Shown: positions 50,848 to 61,802, numbered from the stretch's first letter. The stretch is 64,000 nucleotides of DNA from Tritrichomonas musculus (GCA_039105265.1 JAPFFF010000029.1:1798001-1862000); one strand, 5' to 3'. Numbers and translations: made by a program. Notes: generated from the letters alone by a model not told the origin.

Positions 50848-53199
50848 ATGAGAGTCAAAACAATATCGATATCCAAAGCGATTTTTTCCAAATACATCAT
50901 TATTAGCCAAACAAATCCTACGCCATTTGTCGCCATTACAGATTTTCTCTCAAAAATCGTTTCTATCGGCGATGAAATGCGACGATGCGTCGTTACTGGC
51001 ATACAAGGATCGTTCACAATCTATCAATTGCTAACAAACTGCTACAAAATCCCAAATTTTGCTGCTGAAAAAATTATAAAATTTTTTAGGCTCAATTGTT
51101 GACGATCAAGATTTCAGAGGATTATTCTCAATTTCATTTTTAAATGATTTTCAAAGATTCTTTTCATATAACAATTCAAATGCAACTAAGTCAAATCATG
51201 ACAAATCAATCGATATCGGTTATCGGTTCACTTTTCGTGCAGCCACAATTCCAATTATTTCTTTTTTAATCAAAAAGTGCGTTTTTGACTGGAAAACAGT
51301 TTTTATTAATTCGATAAAAATAATATTTGAAAATTGTCTGAAAAAAATGTTGAGAAGTTACAATGAGGCAATCATTTTAGCTTATTCAATGGATCGAATT
51401 TACGCCAATTATAAAAGGAGTGTTTATGCAGCAATTAGTCTGGCTAATTTTGGTTTCTTCGTGAGAAATGATGATAATGAAATTGGACCTTTGTTGTATT
51501 TTAGATATTCGAGAAATTTGAAATACAGATTCTTTCCGGTGTTTTCACTTTTACAGAGTTTGCTAAAGGCAACAAAAGATGTTGATAGTTTTTTTATGAT
51601 GATTATTTCAACATTTGGATTTTTCAATGATGAAAAAAAGGATGTTTCAAACCATTTTGATGAAAATGATCAGCGAATAATTCTTTTCATTCTTTTCCAT
51701 TTCATTCTCTGCCTTATATTTGACACTTTTTGTGCTGAATAAAACTTCTCTTCAATCATGAAAATGTGTGTGATTTCTGAATTAATATTAAAAGATTTGA
51801 CAATCGATGAAATTAGCTCAATTTGGTATGATGATCAATTTTATGATAATTTCTACGAAGATTCGTTGAGTTTCACTTTAAAAACAAAAAAAAAAAAAAA
51901 AAAAAGACAAAAGATGAATCAAAATTCCATCTAACCGACAATTCTGAATGGCATCCTCTTCTTCCATACATTAAAATACTAACAATCATCCAATTGATAC
52001 AGAAATTCATTCATGACAATCCTGATTCATTGATTATTTTTCCAACACTTCCTTCCGATTCTGAACATCTTCTTTTTTCAACTGTTCTTTTGTCTCTTGA
52101 ATTCTTCATTCTAAGCAAGAAGTGTTTTCGAGATTACAAGATCATTCAACAGCTTGTATTCAATGCATTGATTATCACTTCTCAAAATCAGGAGTATTTT
52201 TATAATAAAAACAAAGTTGAAGGTGACGAAAACAACGATGTTTTGAATGTTGATGATTTTTCAGATTTGGCCACCAAGTTGAAAAAATTGACCTTTCCAC
52301 AATTTCTGAGGAAAAAGATCGTTTTTGATGGTTGTCAAAATTCATTGATCGACCTGATCGGCGGATTTGGAAAAATTGGATTGACGGTTTTGACAAGAAT
52401 GAGCATTTTTTCTGAATTCGATAAATCAGCATCAATGAAAGAAGAAATATTGAAAAAGAACCGCCAAAGAGCGAAGAATCTTAAGATGCAGATTATGAAT
52501 AACTTTAATAAACAGCAAAAATCATTCCAATCTGCGCCTAAACTAGGCAGCGAAGATGATGAAAATGATGAAAATCAAGAAGAATCTCAAAAAATGGAAT
52601 GCGGTATTTGTCACTTATAAAACAAAGATGATTGCTTTAATTTTCAAATCACCACTTTCATCCTATTTAAATTGGCGTTTTCGCGATGCAAAAATTTCTA
52701 ATAATACTAATAATAATAATAATAATAAGGTTGATTTGAGTGATGTTCCAGAATCATTTGAAACATTCAATTGCGTTCGAATTTGTTGTCATCCAATTCG
52801 CTCAAAATGCATTCAAAAGAAGCATTTCAGTTGTCCTGCTGATCGTTGTCCTAGGAATTCATCAATTCCAATAATTGCAGGTCTTTATGAAAATGATTCT
52901 GGATTAAATAAATCAGTTCTTTCTCAAGCCGAAAAAATTTGTTAAAAGATCCCTAATACGAAGGCCTCAAGTTTGCTGTTTATTGTATGTCATCTCAAAT
53001 TGAGGTGCTTGAAATGAGGCACGGATCGAATCCAGATTGCCTTGATGATACAACAATTCAGTTTTCATTAAGAAACATCTGCTTGTGCATCTGGCATGTC
53101 TTAAGAAATGAGTCTCAAAAAGTTCTATCGTTTTTTGAGATGTGCTGCCATTTTGGATCATTTCGCACGTGGATCTCTTCTGTCGGTGATGTGAAATGA
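50848..53199 (+). pseudogene. UBR-type E3 ubiquitin ligase remnant A
   Basis: Several frames in one direction read as parts of one protein. From about 51110 to 51742 is helical text (SYNEAIILAYSMDRIYANYK). At 51760-51890 is a winged-helix-like piece (VISELILKDLTIDEISSIWY). From 51994 to 52617 a segment ends in the basic helix and Cys pair typical of the region before the UBR RING (NRQRAKNLKMQIMNNFNKQQ, MECGICHL). At 52730-52945 are RING-like remains (FNCVRICCHPIRSKCIQKKH, FSCPADRCPRNSSIPII). The UBR box expected at the N-terminus is not visible. The order of these parts fits the C-terminal half of N-recognin-type ligases. At least three frame changes or stops separate the parts, so it is a pseudogene. 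Confidence 0.6.
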
Positions 53200-53400
53200 C
53201 ACCATACTGAATATGGCGGGTACAATGAAGATATCTTCTGTCGGTGATGTGCTGCCTTTAAGTTCAAAAAAAATCGGTGTAAAATGACACCATAATAATA
53301 ATAATAATTTGATTCTTTATAATTATCTTCATTATTATCATTTTCGTCATCACCGTAATTACGATCATCATCATCATCATCACCACCGTAATACGGTGCA
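53200..53400. other. Microsatellite-rich joint between UBR remnant and bacterial block
   Basis: Two copies of CTTCTGTCGGTGATGTG, a run of ATA/ATT triplets and a CATCATCATCATCACCACC stretch lie directly before the GC-rich DNA. They mark the boundary of the foreign segment. Confidence 0.6.
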
Positions 53401-53559
53401 AGACATCCACGTTTCCTATGATTGTATGGCGCCCAGAGGCGGCGCAATGGTGAAAAGGCTTAGATCGTGAGCAGCGAACGGGCGGGCACCACGGTGGGGC
53501 GGGGGCTGCGCAACACGCCTTGAATGCGATTGATCGTCGGGCGTGCGCATATTCAGACT

Positions 53560-53720
53560 CCTGTAAACCACAGACCGTTGGTTGAGAGTCATTCGTGGCT
53601 CTACGAAGTTTGGTTCGCCAAGCCAGCGCAGGTTGATCCCGAAGGCGTCGCAAGGTGCAGTTGTGCTCTGCCTGTGCGCTTTCTTGTTGTGGCGTCGCCG
53701 AGTTTCCAGCCAACGGCCGA
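53560..53720 (+). ncRNA. L10-leader-like autoregulatory region (bacterial)
   Basis: Upstream of rplJ the DNA can form the stems expected of the ribosomal L10 leader: AGCGCAGG pairs with CCTGTGCGCT across about 45 nt, and a stem near ACAGACCGTTGG precedes it. In bacteria this structure binds L10(L12)4 and represses its own operon. In a eukaryote it should be inert. Call rests on position and pairing by eye. Confidence 0.5.
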
Positions 53721-53736
53721 CTTAGGAAGGAACGCC

Positions 53737-54303
53737 ATGAAGAGGCTGGGAAAGGAAGTGGTGGTCGCCGAGCTTACGGTGCTGTTCCGTAACGCCGGCG
53801 CTGTCCACCTGACCGAGTTCCGCGGGCTTGCCGCTGTGCAGATCTCCGATCTGGGCGAAAAGCTAGGCCGCGATACTTCCTACACTGTGGCCAAGAACGC
53901 GCGGTTCCGCATCGCCTCTAAGGAAGCCGGCATCGAGGGCCTCGAAGAGATGCTCATCGGTCCTTCCGCTGTCGTTTTCGTGAAGGGTGACTTCATCGAC
54001 GCTGTGAAGACTCTGCGTGACTTCGCCAAGACAAGCAAGGCCCTCATCATCAAGGGCCGTTTCGCAGACGGAACCGTGTATGATGCCGAAGGTGCCAAAC
54101 AGCCTGCAGACCTCGAGTCTCGTCCAGAGCTGCTTGCCGAACTGTCCGGCGCGCTCAAGGGCACGATGTCCAAGGCCGCCTATCTGTTCAACGTCCTGCC
54201 AACGAAGGTGGTCCGCGCCGTCGACGCGCTGCGCGAGAAGCAGGAAAAGGCCGCCTGGTCGCCCTGCGGTTCGCCGCATAGCATCAATCCGGAACGCACA
54301 TAG
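53737..54303 (+). CDS. rplJ: Bacterial-type ribosomal protein L10, copy A
   Basis: The frame from ATG at 53737 gives 188 residues and reads along most of its length like actinobacterial L10: FRNAGAVHLTEFRGLAAVQI, GRDTSYTVAKNARFRIASKE, VFVKGDFIDAVKTLRDFAK, AYLFNVLPTKVVRAVDALRE. From memory it is closest to Bifidobacterium/Gardnerella L10. AGGAAGG lies 6 bp before the ATG. The last ~15 residues (after REKQEKAA) look unlike L10, which should end about there, so the stop has probably been lost. L10 anchors L7/L12 on the large ribosomal subunit. In this genome it has no evident eukaryotic promoter and is probably a passenger. Confidence 0.88.
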   Translation: MKRLGKEVVVAELTVLFRNAGAVHLTEFRGLAAVQISDLGEKLGRDTSYTVAKNARFRIASKEAGIEGLEEMLIGPSAVVFVKGDFIDAVKTLRDFAKTSKALIIKGRFADGTVYDAEGAKQPADLESRPELLAELSGALKGTMSKAAYLFNVLPTKVVRAVDALREKQEKAAWSPCGSPHSINPERT

Positions 54304-54358
54304 AAAATGAAGGCGCAGCGACCTCAACATCATGCGCCACGAATGAAAGGAAGCCATA

Positions 54359-54465
54359 ATGGCTAAGTTCACCCAGAATGGGCTGCTCGAAGCTTTCGGT
54401 GAAATGACCCCGTCGAGCTCTCCAAGTTGTTCAAGGCCTTTGAAGAGAAGCTCGAGAATCGGACA
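54359..54465 (+). pseudogene. rplL: Bacterial-type ribosomal protein L7/L12, truncated, copy A
   Basis: The frame starts MAKFTQNGLLEAFGEMT, then is shifted by a one-base deletion; the other frame continues VELSKLFKAFEEKLE. This is the N-terminal dimerisation region of L7/L12. GAAAGGAAGCC upstream is a plausible ribosome-binding site. The rest of the gene is absent, cut at the junction to host-type DNA. Confidence 0.75.
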
Positions 54466-54560
54466 ATAACAAGCCTATTAGAATTATGTCAAGTAAAAAT
54501 CAAGCTGATTCATTTTCCTCTATAAAAAAGCGTAACTAATGATTTTGGGGAAGCTAAATC

Positions 54561-54855
54561 ATGATGGAGAAGACACCACTGTGGATCACTGTTGAAAAAG
54601 ACGATGTTGAACTTTTTTAAAGAGTGCCTTTACTTAATGCTAATATTCCAATGCAAAAGTATGCTGAAAGTTCAGAATGTGGTTGTGAAAGAGAAGGATT
54701 AATCGAAAAATCAAATTTATATCAAGTAATATATCAAATAAAATAAAAACGAGAAAAAATAATTTTTTTTTTAGGATGATGAAAAAGTTGATTTCAATTA
54801 TGAACTCATAAATATTGGCGATACTGGCTGTGGAAATACTCTTCCAATAAAATAA
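54561..54855 (+). pseudogene. Host gene remnant with possible 49-nt intron, P-loop-like piece
   Basis: From 54561 the frame MMEKTPLWITVEKDDVELF meets a TAA, then continues in frame (RVPLLNANIPMQKYAESSEC to SNLYQ). A GT-AG interval of 49 nt (54726-54774, ending in ten T and AG) separates this from DDEKVDFNYELINIGDTGCG, after which the frame ends at a TAA. INIGDTGCGNT resembles the P-loop of Rab-type GTPases (GDSGVGKT) but has Asn in place of the key Lys. A decayed gene is most likely. Confidence 0.3.
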
Positions 54856-55125
54856 CAAAAATATATGAAGCATAATTGAATTTCATCATTTTTTATAAAT
54901 CAAACAAGAAACCTTATTTTGGTATTAACATAAAACATTATTCATTGAATTAAATTCTGATTATTAAATAAAAAAAACCTTTTTCTCCAAAAGATTCTTA
55001 ATAAAATTAATGCAATAGTAAACCAGGTTGCTCTTTCATAATTGTTCTTTGAGTAAAATTAAATGCAAATTTCTGATAAAAGTTTATTGAATATAGTGAT
55101 TTTATTTATAATTGGAATGAATAAT
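54856..55125. other. AT-rich end of unit A, with empty hAT target site
   Basis: Nothing coding was seen. The joint to unit B contains TATAAAAT once (55126-55133), the site that is filled by a hAT-like element between units B and C. Confidence 0.6.
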
Positions 55126-55291
55126 TATAAAATACAAAATAATAAATAAATATATTAAAATGAAGAATATAAAGTGAAAAATGAAAATGAAAATTTTTTC
55201 ACAAATTTCTTTTTATCGTTTTTATATAAAATAAATAAAGCATTCAAAAAATAAAATAAATTGAAAGAAAGATTCACAAATTTATAAAACC

Positions 55292-56230
55292 ATGAGTGAG
55301 CAAGAACTTCTTAAAGCATGTGCAAACGGATATCTTGACAAAGTTCGACAACTTCTTTCTGCCAAAGAAATTGATATCAACTGCAAAGACATTTGAATCC
55401 AAAATCATTCATAACATTCAAATCTAACATTTTTCATGGTATTGAACAATTGAAATATTTATGGAATTTAACTCGAATATTTAATTCTACGCCGTTGATT
55501 TGTGCTGCACGAGAAGGTCATTCGGAAATTGTTGAAACATTAATCTCACAAGAAAATATTGAAATCAACTGCAAAAACATTTGAATCCAAAATCATTCAT
55601 AACATTCAAATCTAACATTTTTCATTATATTGAACAATTGAAATATTTATGGAATTTAACTCGAATATTTAATTCTACGCCGTTGATTTTAGCTGCATAT
55701 AACGGTTATTCGGAAATTGTTGAAACATTAATCTCACAAGAAAATATTGAAATCAACTGCAAAGGCATTTGAATCCAAAATCATTCATGACATTCAAATC
55801 TAACATTTTTCATTATATTGAACAATTGAAATATTTATGGAATTTAACTCGAATATTTAATTCTACGCCGTTGATTTTAGCTGCAAGAAACGGTTATTCG
55901 GAAATTGTTGAAACATTAATCTCACAAGAAAATATTGAAATCAACTGCAAAGACATTTGAATCCAAAATCATTCATGACATTCAAATCTAACATTTTTCA
56001 TGATATTGAACAATTGAAATATTTATGGAATTTAACTCGAATATTTAATTATACGCCGTTGATTTGTGCTGCACGAGAAGGTCATTCGGAAATTGTTGAA
56101 ACATTAATCTCACAAGAAAATATTGAAATCAACTGCAAAAACATTTGAATCCAAAATCATTCATAACATTCAAATCTAACATTTTTCATTATATTGAATA
56201 ATTGAAATATTTATGGAATTTTGAAATGAA
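55292..56230 (+). repeat. Ankyrin array B: N-terminal module plus four 188-bp units
   Basis: Same cap as array A at 55292-55396, then four units (from 55393, 55581, 55769, 55957) and the final spacer. Variable residues in order of unit: spacer position G, Y, Y, D; residue before TPL S, S, S, Y; after LI C, L, L, C; pair between AA and G RE, YN, RN, RE. Units 2 and 3 also have GY instead of GH. Confidence 0.85.
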
Positions 56231-57400
56231 ATGATTTATAAGGCAGCCATTGACTACGCCAGAGAAAAAAATGATGGAGAAATTGTTGAACTTCTAACGA
56301 AAGGACCAAATCGACGAATGAAGAACTTAATTGAACGAAATAAGACACTTCATCTCAAAGTTCAAAGACTTCTGCGAGCAACGCGTTTGAGTAAGAACGA
56401 AGGAAGATCTCATCCATCCGAAAGTCAGAATGAAGCACGAGAGGCAATCGGTGACCTTCAGGAAGAACTGAAGAAGCTGAAGAAATATCTTTCAGCGCTG
56501 AACACGAAAGCAGAAGAAATCGAAATTGTCGACATCAACGAATTCGAAGAAGTTTCTGTGATTGGTGAAGGTGGCACATCAAGTGTGAAGGAAGTGATTA
56601 AGAGAGAACGATATGCGAAGAAAGAACTGAAAGAACTGAGCCATGAAAAACGTCAGCGATTTCTTGCAGAATGTGAAACTCTGAGCAGACTTCATCATCC
56701 GTGCATCATCGACATCGTTGGTGTGAACTTTGGAGACGAAGATCATCCGCCGTCGATCATCCTTTCGCTTGAACCGAAATCGCTTGAGTCAGCGATCTCG
56801 AAGAAGGAACTTGGAAACGACGATAAGAACCGAATCACTGTTGAAATTGTTCTTGGAATGCGCTACATCCACAAGCGAAACTTCATGCATCGTGACCTGA
56901 AGCCGACGAACATCCTTCTGAGCAAGAACAACGAAGTGCGAATCAGCGACTTCGGCCTTGCGAAGTACGACGACATTTCATGCTCGCAGACGAAGGGCGT
57001 CGGCACACTTCGCTTCATGGCGCCGGAACTTTGCGAAGACGGCGAAGTCAGCACGAAGTACACGAACAAAGTCGACGTTTACTCATTCGGAATCACACTG
57101 ATGTACATCATCACCGAAAGATACCCGCCATTCAGCATGAGAAACGTCGTCCTTGGAATCGTTCCAACGATCCCAGCAGCAGTTGTTGGCTGGGTTTCGT
57201 CTCTGATTGTCCGATGCCTTTCGCCAGAGAGCGAAAAACGTCCGTCATTCGACGAAATCTTCGACGAGCTGAAATCGCACAACTTCGACCTTTTCAGTGA
57301 AGAAAGTGAGAATCAACTGACGAGCAAGCAGCGAAGCATGAAACAAGCGATCGAATCACGCGTTCTTGAGATCGAAGCCTTCGAATACCAGCATCAATAA
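56231..57400 (+). CDS. Ankyrin-coupled protein kinase B, 389 aa open
   Basis: The counterpart of kinase A, with only a few residue changes (for example Leu141 to Arg, Gly170 to Glu, and a Thr to Ala in the TIPAAVVG segment). Glycine loop, catalytic Lys, HRDLKPTN, DFG and MAPE are all kept. The first ~25 residues again encode the last ankyrin half-repeat. The frame is intact over its full length, although the neighbouring UBR copy has decayed, which suggests the kinase is still under constraint or that duplication is very recent. Confidence 0.85.
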   Translation: MIYKAAIDYAREKNDGEIVELLTKGPNRRMKNLIERNKTLHLKVQRLLRATRLSKNEGRSHPSESQNEAREAIGDLQEELKKLKKYLSALNTKAEEIEIVDINEFEEVSVIGEGGTSSVKEVIKRERYAKKELKELSHEKRQRFLAECETLSRLHHPCIIDIVGVNFGDEDHPPSIILSLEPKSLESAISKKELGNDDKNRITVEIVLGMRYIHKRNFMHRDLKPTNILLSKNNEVRISDFGLAKYDDISCSQTKGVGTLRFMAPELCEDGEVSTKYTNKVDVYSFGITLMYIITERYPPFSMRNVVLGIVPTIPAAVVGWVSSLIVRCLSPESEKRPSFDEIFDELKSHNFDLFSEESENQLTSKQRSMKQAIESRVLEIEAFEYQHQ

Positions 57401-57521
57401 GACTAACACCTTCAACTAAAAACTTCCTAATTTATTCTTTTTTTTTTTTTTTTTTTTTTTTTTTCTTCACAAAATCTACACAAAAAGTGGAATTCATTCA
57501 ATTTTATTCACAAAAAGTGAT

Positions 57522-59870
57522 ATGAGAGTCAAAACAATATCGATATCCAAAGCGATTTTTTCCAAATACATCATTATTAGCCAAACAAATCCTACGCCAT
57601 TTGTCACCATTACAGATTTTCTCTCAAAAATCGTTTCTATCGGCGATGAAATGCGACGATGCGTCGTTACTGGCATACAAGGATCGTTCACAATCTATCA
57701 ATTGCTAACAAACTGCTACAAAATCCCAAATTTTGCTGCTGAAAAAATTATAAAATTTTTTAGGCTCAATTGTTGACGATCAAGATTTCAGAGGATTATT
57801 CTCAATTTCATTTTTAAATGATTTTCAAAGATTCTTTTCATATAACAATTCAAATGCAACTAAGTCAAATCATGACAAATCAATCGATATCGGTTATCGG
57901 TTCACTTTTCGTGCAGCCACAATTCCAATTATTTCTTTTTTAATCAAAAAGTGCGTTTTTGACTGGAAAACAGTTTTTATTAATTCGATAAAAATAATAT
58001 TTGAAAATTGTCTGAAAAAAATGTTGAGAAGTTACAATGAGGCAATCATTTTAGCTTATTCAATGGATCGAATTTACGCCAATTATAAAAGGAGTGTTTA
58101 TGCAGCAATTAGTCTGGCTAATTTTGGTTTCTTCGTGAGAAATGATGATAATGAAATTGGACCTTTGTTGTATTTTAGATATTCGAGAAATTTGAAATAC
58201 AGATTCTTTCCGGTGTTTTCACTTTTACAGAGTTTGCTAAAGGCAACAAAAGATGTTGATAGTTTTTTTATGATGATTATTTCAACATTTGGATTTTTCA
58301 ATGTTGAAAAAAAGGATGTTTCAAACCATTTTGATGAAAATGATCAGCGAATAATTCTTTTCATTCTTTTCCATTTCATTCTCTGCCTTATATTTGACAC
58401 TTTTTGTGCTGAATAAAACTTCTTTTCAATCATGAAAATGTGTGTGATTTCTGAATTAATATTAAAAGATTTGACAATCGATGAAATTAGCTCAATTTGG
58501 TATGATGATCAATTTTGTGATAATTTCTACGAAGATTCGTTGAGTTTCACTTTAAAAACAAAAAAAAAAAAAAAAAGACAAAAGATGAATCAAAATTCCA
58601 TCTAACCGACAATTCTGAATGGCATCCTCTTCTTCCATACATTAAAATGCTAACAATCATCCAATTGATACAGAAATTCATTCATGACAATCCTGATTCA
58701 TTGATTATTTTTCCAACACTTCCTTCCGATTCTGAACATCTTCTTTTTTCAACTGTTCTTTTGTCTCTTGAATTCTTCATTCTAAGCAAGAAGTGTTTTC
58801 GAGATTACAAGATCATTCAACAGCTTGTATTCAATGCATTGATTATCACTTCTCAAAATCAGGAGTATTTTTATAATAAAAACAAAGTTGAAGGTGACGA
58901 AAACAACGATGTTTTGAATGTTGATGATTTTTCAGATTTGGCCACCAAGTTGAAAAAATTGACCTTTCCACAATTTCTGAGGAAAAAGATCGTTTTTGAT
59001 GGTTGTCAAAATTCATTGATCGACCTGATCGGCGGATTTGGAAAAATTGGATTGACGGTTTTGACAAGAATGAGCATTTTTTCTGAATTCGATAAATCAG
59101 CATCAATGAAAGAAGAAATATTGAAAAAGAACCGCCAAAGAGCGAAGAATCTTAAGATGCAGATTATGAATAACTTTAATAAACAGCAAAAATCATTCCA
59201 ATCTGCGCCTAAACTAGGCAGCGAAGATGATGAAAATGATGAAAATCAAGAAGAATCTCAAAAAATGGAATGCGGTATTTGTCACTTATAAAACAAAGAT
59301 GATTGCTTTAATTTTCAAATCACCACTTTCATCCTATTTAAATTGGCGTTTTCGCGATGCAAAAATTTCTAATAATACTAATAATAATAATAATAATAAG
59401 GTTGATTTGAGTGATGTTCCAGAATCATTTGAAACATTCAATTGCGTTCGAATTTGTTGTCATCCAATTCGCTCAAAATGCATTCAAAAGAAGCATTTCA
59501 GTTGTCCTGCTGACCGTTGTCCTAGGAATTCATCAATTCCAATAATTGCAGGTCTTTATGAAAATGATTCTGAATTAAATAAATCAGTTCTTTCTCAAGC
59601 CGAAAAAATTTGTTAAAAGATCCCTAATACGAAGGCCTCAAGTTTGCTGTTTATTGTATGTCATCTCAAATTGAGGTGCTTGAAATGAGGCACGGATCGA
59701 ATCCAGATTGCCTTGATGATACAACAATTCAGTTTTCATTAAGAAACATCTGCTTGTGCATCTGGCATGTCTTAAGAAATGAGTCTCAAAAAGTTCTATC
59801 GTTTTTTGAAATGTGCTGCCATTTTGGATCATTTCGCACGTGGATCTCTTCTGTCGGTGATGTGAAATGA
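57522..59870 (+). pseudogene. UBR-type E3 ubiquitin ligase remnant B
   Basis: Copy of the remnant in unit A with the same broken frames and few substitutions (for example Asp to Val in the FFNVEKKD segment). The A-run in the middle is shorter here. Because both copies share the same breaks, the gene was already broken before the duplication. Confidence 0.6.
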
Positions 59871-60407
59871 CACCATACTGAATATGGCGGGTACAATGAA
59901 GATATCTTCTGTCGGTGATGTGCTGCCTTTAAGTTCAAAAAAAATCGGTGTAAAATGACACCATAATAATAATAATAATTTGATTCTTTATAATTATCTT
60001 CATTATTATCATTTTCGTCATCACCGTAATTACGATCATCATCATCATCACCACCACCGTAATACGGTGCAAGACATCCACGTTTCCTATGATTGTATGG
60101 CGCCCAGAGGCGGCGCAATGGTGAAAAGGCTTAGATCGTGAGCAGCGAACGGGCGGGCACCACGGTGGGGCGGGGGCTGCGCAACACGCCTTGAATGCGA
60201 TTGATCGTCGGGCGTGCGCATATTCAGACTCCTGTAAACCACAGACCGTTGGTTGAGAGTCATTCGTGGCTCTACGAAGTTTGGTTCGCCAAGCCAGCGC
60301 AGGTTGATCCCGAAGGCGTCGCAAGGTGCAGTTGTGCTCTGCCTGTGCGCTTTCTTGTTGTGGCGTCGCCGAGTTTCCAGCCAACGGCCGACTTAGGAAG
60401 GAACGCC

Positions 60408-60974
60408 ATGAAGAGGCTGGGAAAGGAAGTGGTGGTCGCCGAGCTTACGGTGCTGTTCCGTAACGCCGGCGCTGTCCACCTGACCGAGTTCCGCGGGCTT
60501 GCCGCTGTGCAGATCTCCGATCTGGGCGAAAAGCTAGGCCGCGATACTTCCTACACTGTGGCCAAGAACGCGCGGTTCCGCATCGCCTCTAAGGAAGCCG
60601 GCATCGAGGGCCTCGAAGAGATGCTCATCGGTCCTTCCGCTGTCGTCTTCGTGAAGGGTGACTTCATCGACGCTGTGAAGACTCTGCGTGACTTCGCCAA
60701 GACAAGCAAGGCCATCATCATCAAGGGCCGTTTCGCAGACGGAACCGTGTATGATGCCGAAGGTGCCAAACAGCCTGCAGACCTCGAGTCTCGTCCAGAG
60801 CTGCTTGCCGAACTGTCCGGCGCGCTCAAGGGCACGATGTCCAAGGCCGCCTATCTGTTCAACGTCCTGCCAACGAAGGTGGTCCGCGCCGTCGACGCGC
60901 TGCGCGAGAAGCAGGAAAAGGCCGCCTGGTCGCCCTGCGGTCCGCCGCATAGCATCAATCCGGAACGCACATAG
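60408..60974 (+). CDS. rplJ: Bacterial-type ribosomal protein L10, copy B
   Basis: 188 residues, differing from copy A by Leu to Ile in the KAIIIKGRF segment, Ser to Pro near the C-terminus and a silent change in a Val codon. The reading frame is kept in both copies. The foreign C-terminal tail after REKQEKAA is also shared, so loss of the original stop predates duplication. Confidence 0.88.
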   Translation: MKRLGKEVVVAELTVLFRNAGAVHLTEFRGLAAVQISDLGEKLGRDTSYTVAKNARFRIASKEAGIEGLEEMLIGPSAVVFVKGDFIDAVKTLRDFAKTSKAIIIKGRFADGTVYDAEGAKQPADLESRPELLAELSGALKGTMSKAAYLFNVLPTKVVRAVDALREKQEKAAWSPCGPPHSINPERT

Positions 60975-61029
60975 AAAATGAAGGCGAGGCGACCTCAACA
61001 TCATGCGCCACGAATGAAAGGAAGCCATA

Positions 61030-61136
61030 ATGGCTAAGTTCACCCAGAATGGGCTGCTCGAAGCTTTCGGTGAAATGACCTCGTCGAGCTCTCCAAGTTG
61101 TTCAAGGCCTTTGAAGAGAAGCTCGAGAATCGGACA
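61030..61136 (+). pseudogene. rplL: Bacterial-type ribosomal protein L7/L12, truncated, copy B
   Basis: Same truncated start (MAKFTQNGLLEAFGEMT) and same one-base-short stretch as copy A, with T where copy A has C at the deletion. Confidence 0.7.
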
Positions 61137-61231
61137 ATAACAAGCCTATTAGAATTATGTCAAGTAAAAATCAAGCTGATTCATTTTCCTCTATAAAAAA
61201 GCGTAACTAATGATTTGGGGGAAGCTAAATC

Positions 61232-61524
61232 ATGATGGAAAAGACACCACTGTGGATCACTGTTGAAAAAGACGATGTTGAACTTTTTTAAAGAGTGCCT
61301 TTACTTAATGCTAATATTCCAATGCAAAAGTATGCTGAAAGTTCAGAATGTGGTTGTGAAAGAGAAGGATTAATCGAAAAATCAAATTTATATCAAGTAA
61401 TATATCAAATAAAATAAAAACGAGAAAAAATAATTTTTTTTTAGGATGATGAAAAAGTTGATTTCAATTATGAACTCATAAATATTGGCGATACTGGCTG
61501 TGGAAATACTCTTCCAATAAAATA
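61232..61524 (+). pseudogene. Host gene remnant, P-loop-like, copy B
   Basis: Copy of the remnant at 54561-54855 with the same in-frame stop. The possible intron keeps its GT and AG and differs mainly in the length of its terminal T-run. Confidence 0.3.
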
Positions 61525-61802
61525 ACAAAAATATATGAAGCATAATTGAATTTCATCATTTTTTCTAAATCAAACAAGAAACCTTATTTTGGTATTAACA
61601 TAAAACATTATTCATTGAATTAAATTCTGATTATTAAATAAAAAAAATTTTTTCTCCAAAAGATTCTTAATAAAATTAATGCAATATTAAACCAGGTTGC
61701 TCTTTCATAATTGTTCTTTGAGTAAAATTAAATGCAAATTTTTGATAAAAGTTTATTGAATATAGTGATTTTATTTATAATTGGAATGAATAATTATAAA
61801 AT

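Larger units (their letters stand above)
53400..54465 (+). other. Laterally acquired actinobacterial rplJ-rplL segment A
   Basis: Base composition changes abruptly to GC-rich here and back to AT-rich near 54465. The segment contains, in bacterial order, an L10-leader-like region, rplJ with a ribosome-binding site, a bacterial intergenic spacer with a second ribosome-binding site, and the first part of rplL. It is embedded in a host unit that is duplicated, so it is not a simple contaminant. Confidence 0.88.
47697..55125. repeat. Tandem unit A (7.4 kb): ankyrin-kinase, UBR remnant, bacterial block
   Basis: First of three head-to-tail units that start with the same leader (ATACAAAATAATAAATAAAT), followed by the ankyrin array, kinase, UBR-type remnant and bacterial rplJ block. 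Units A and B differ by scattered substitutions, homopolymer length and the number of 188-bp ankyrin units (eight in A, four in B). Confidence 0.93.
60071..61136 (+). other. Laterally acquired actinobacterial rplJ-rplL segment B
   Basis: Duplicate of the GC-rich block in unit A, including the leader-like region (about 60231-60391) and both bacterial ribosome-binding sites. Confidence 0.88.
55126..61802. repeat. Tandem unit B
   Basis: The second head-to-tail copy: leader, ankyrin array with four units, kinase, UBR remnant, bacterial block and P-loop-like remnant in the same order as unit A. Confidence 0.93.

Noticed and set aside
53524-53736. N-terminal extension of L10 to 53524
   Set aside because: It runs through the leader region and lacks L10-like text; the ATG at 53737 has a good bacterial ribosome-binding site.
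53264-54372. Minus-strand and shifted frames over the GC-rich block as genes
   Set aside because: They are shadows of rplJ; GC-rich coding DNA leaves other frames open. Their text has no recognisable family.
53400-54465. Bacterial block as plain assembly contamination
   Set aside because: It occurs at the same place in two diverged tandem units and is flanked by host DNA on both sides; contamination would have to be duplicated with the host unit. Reads across the junctions are still needed.
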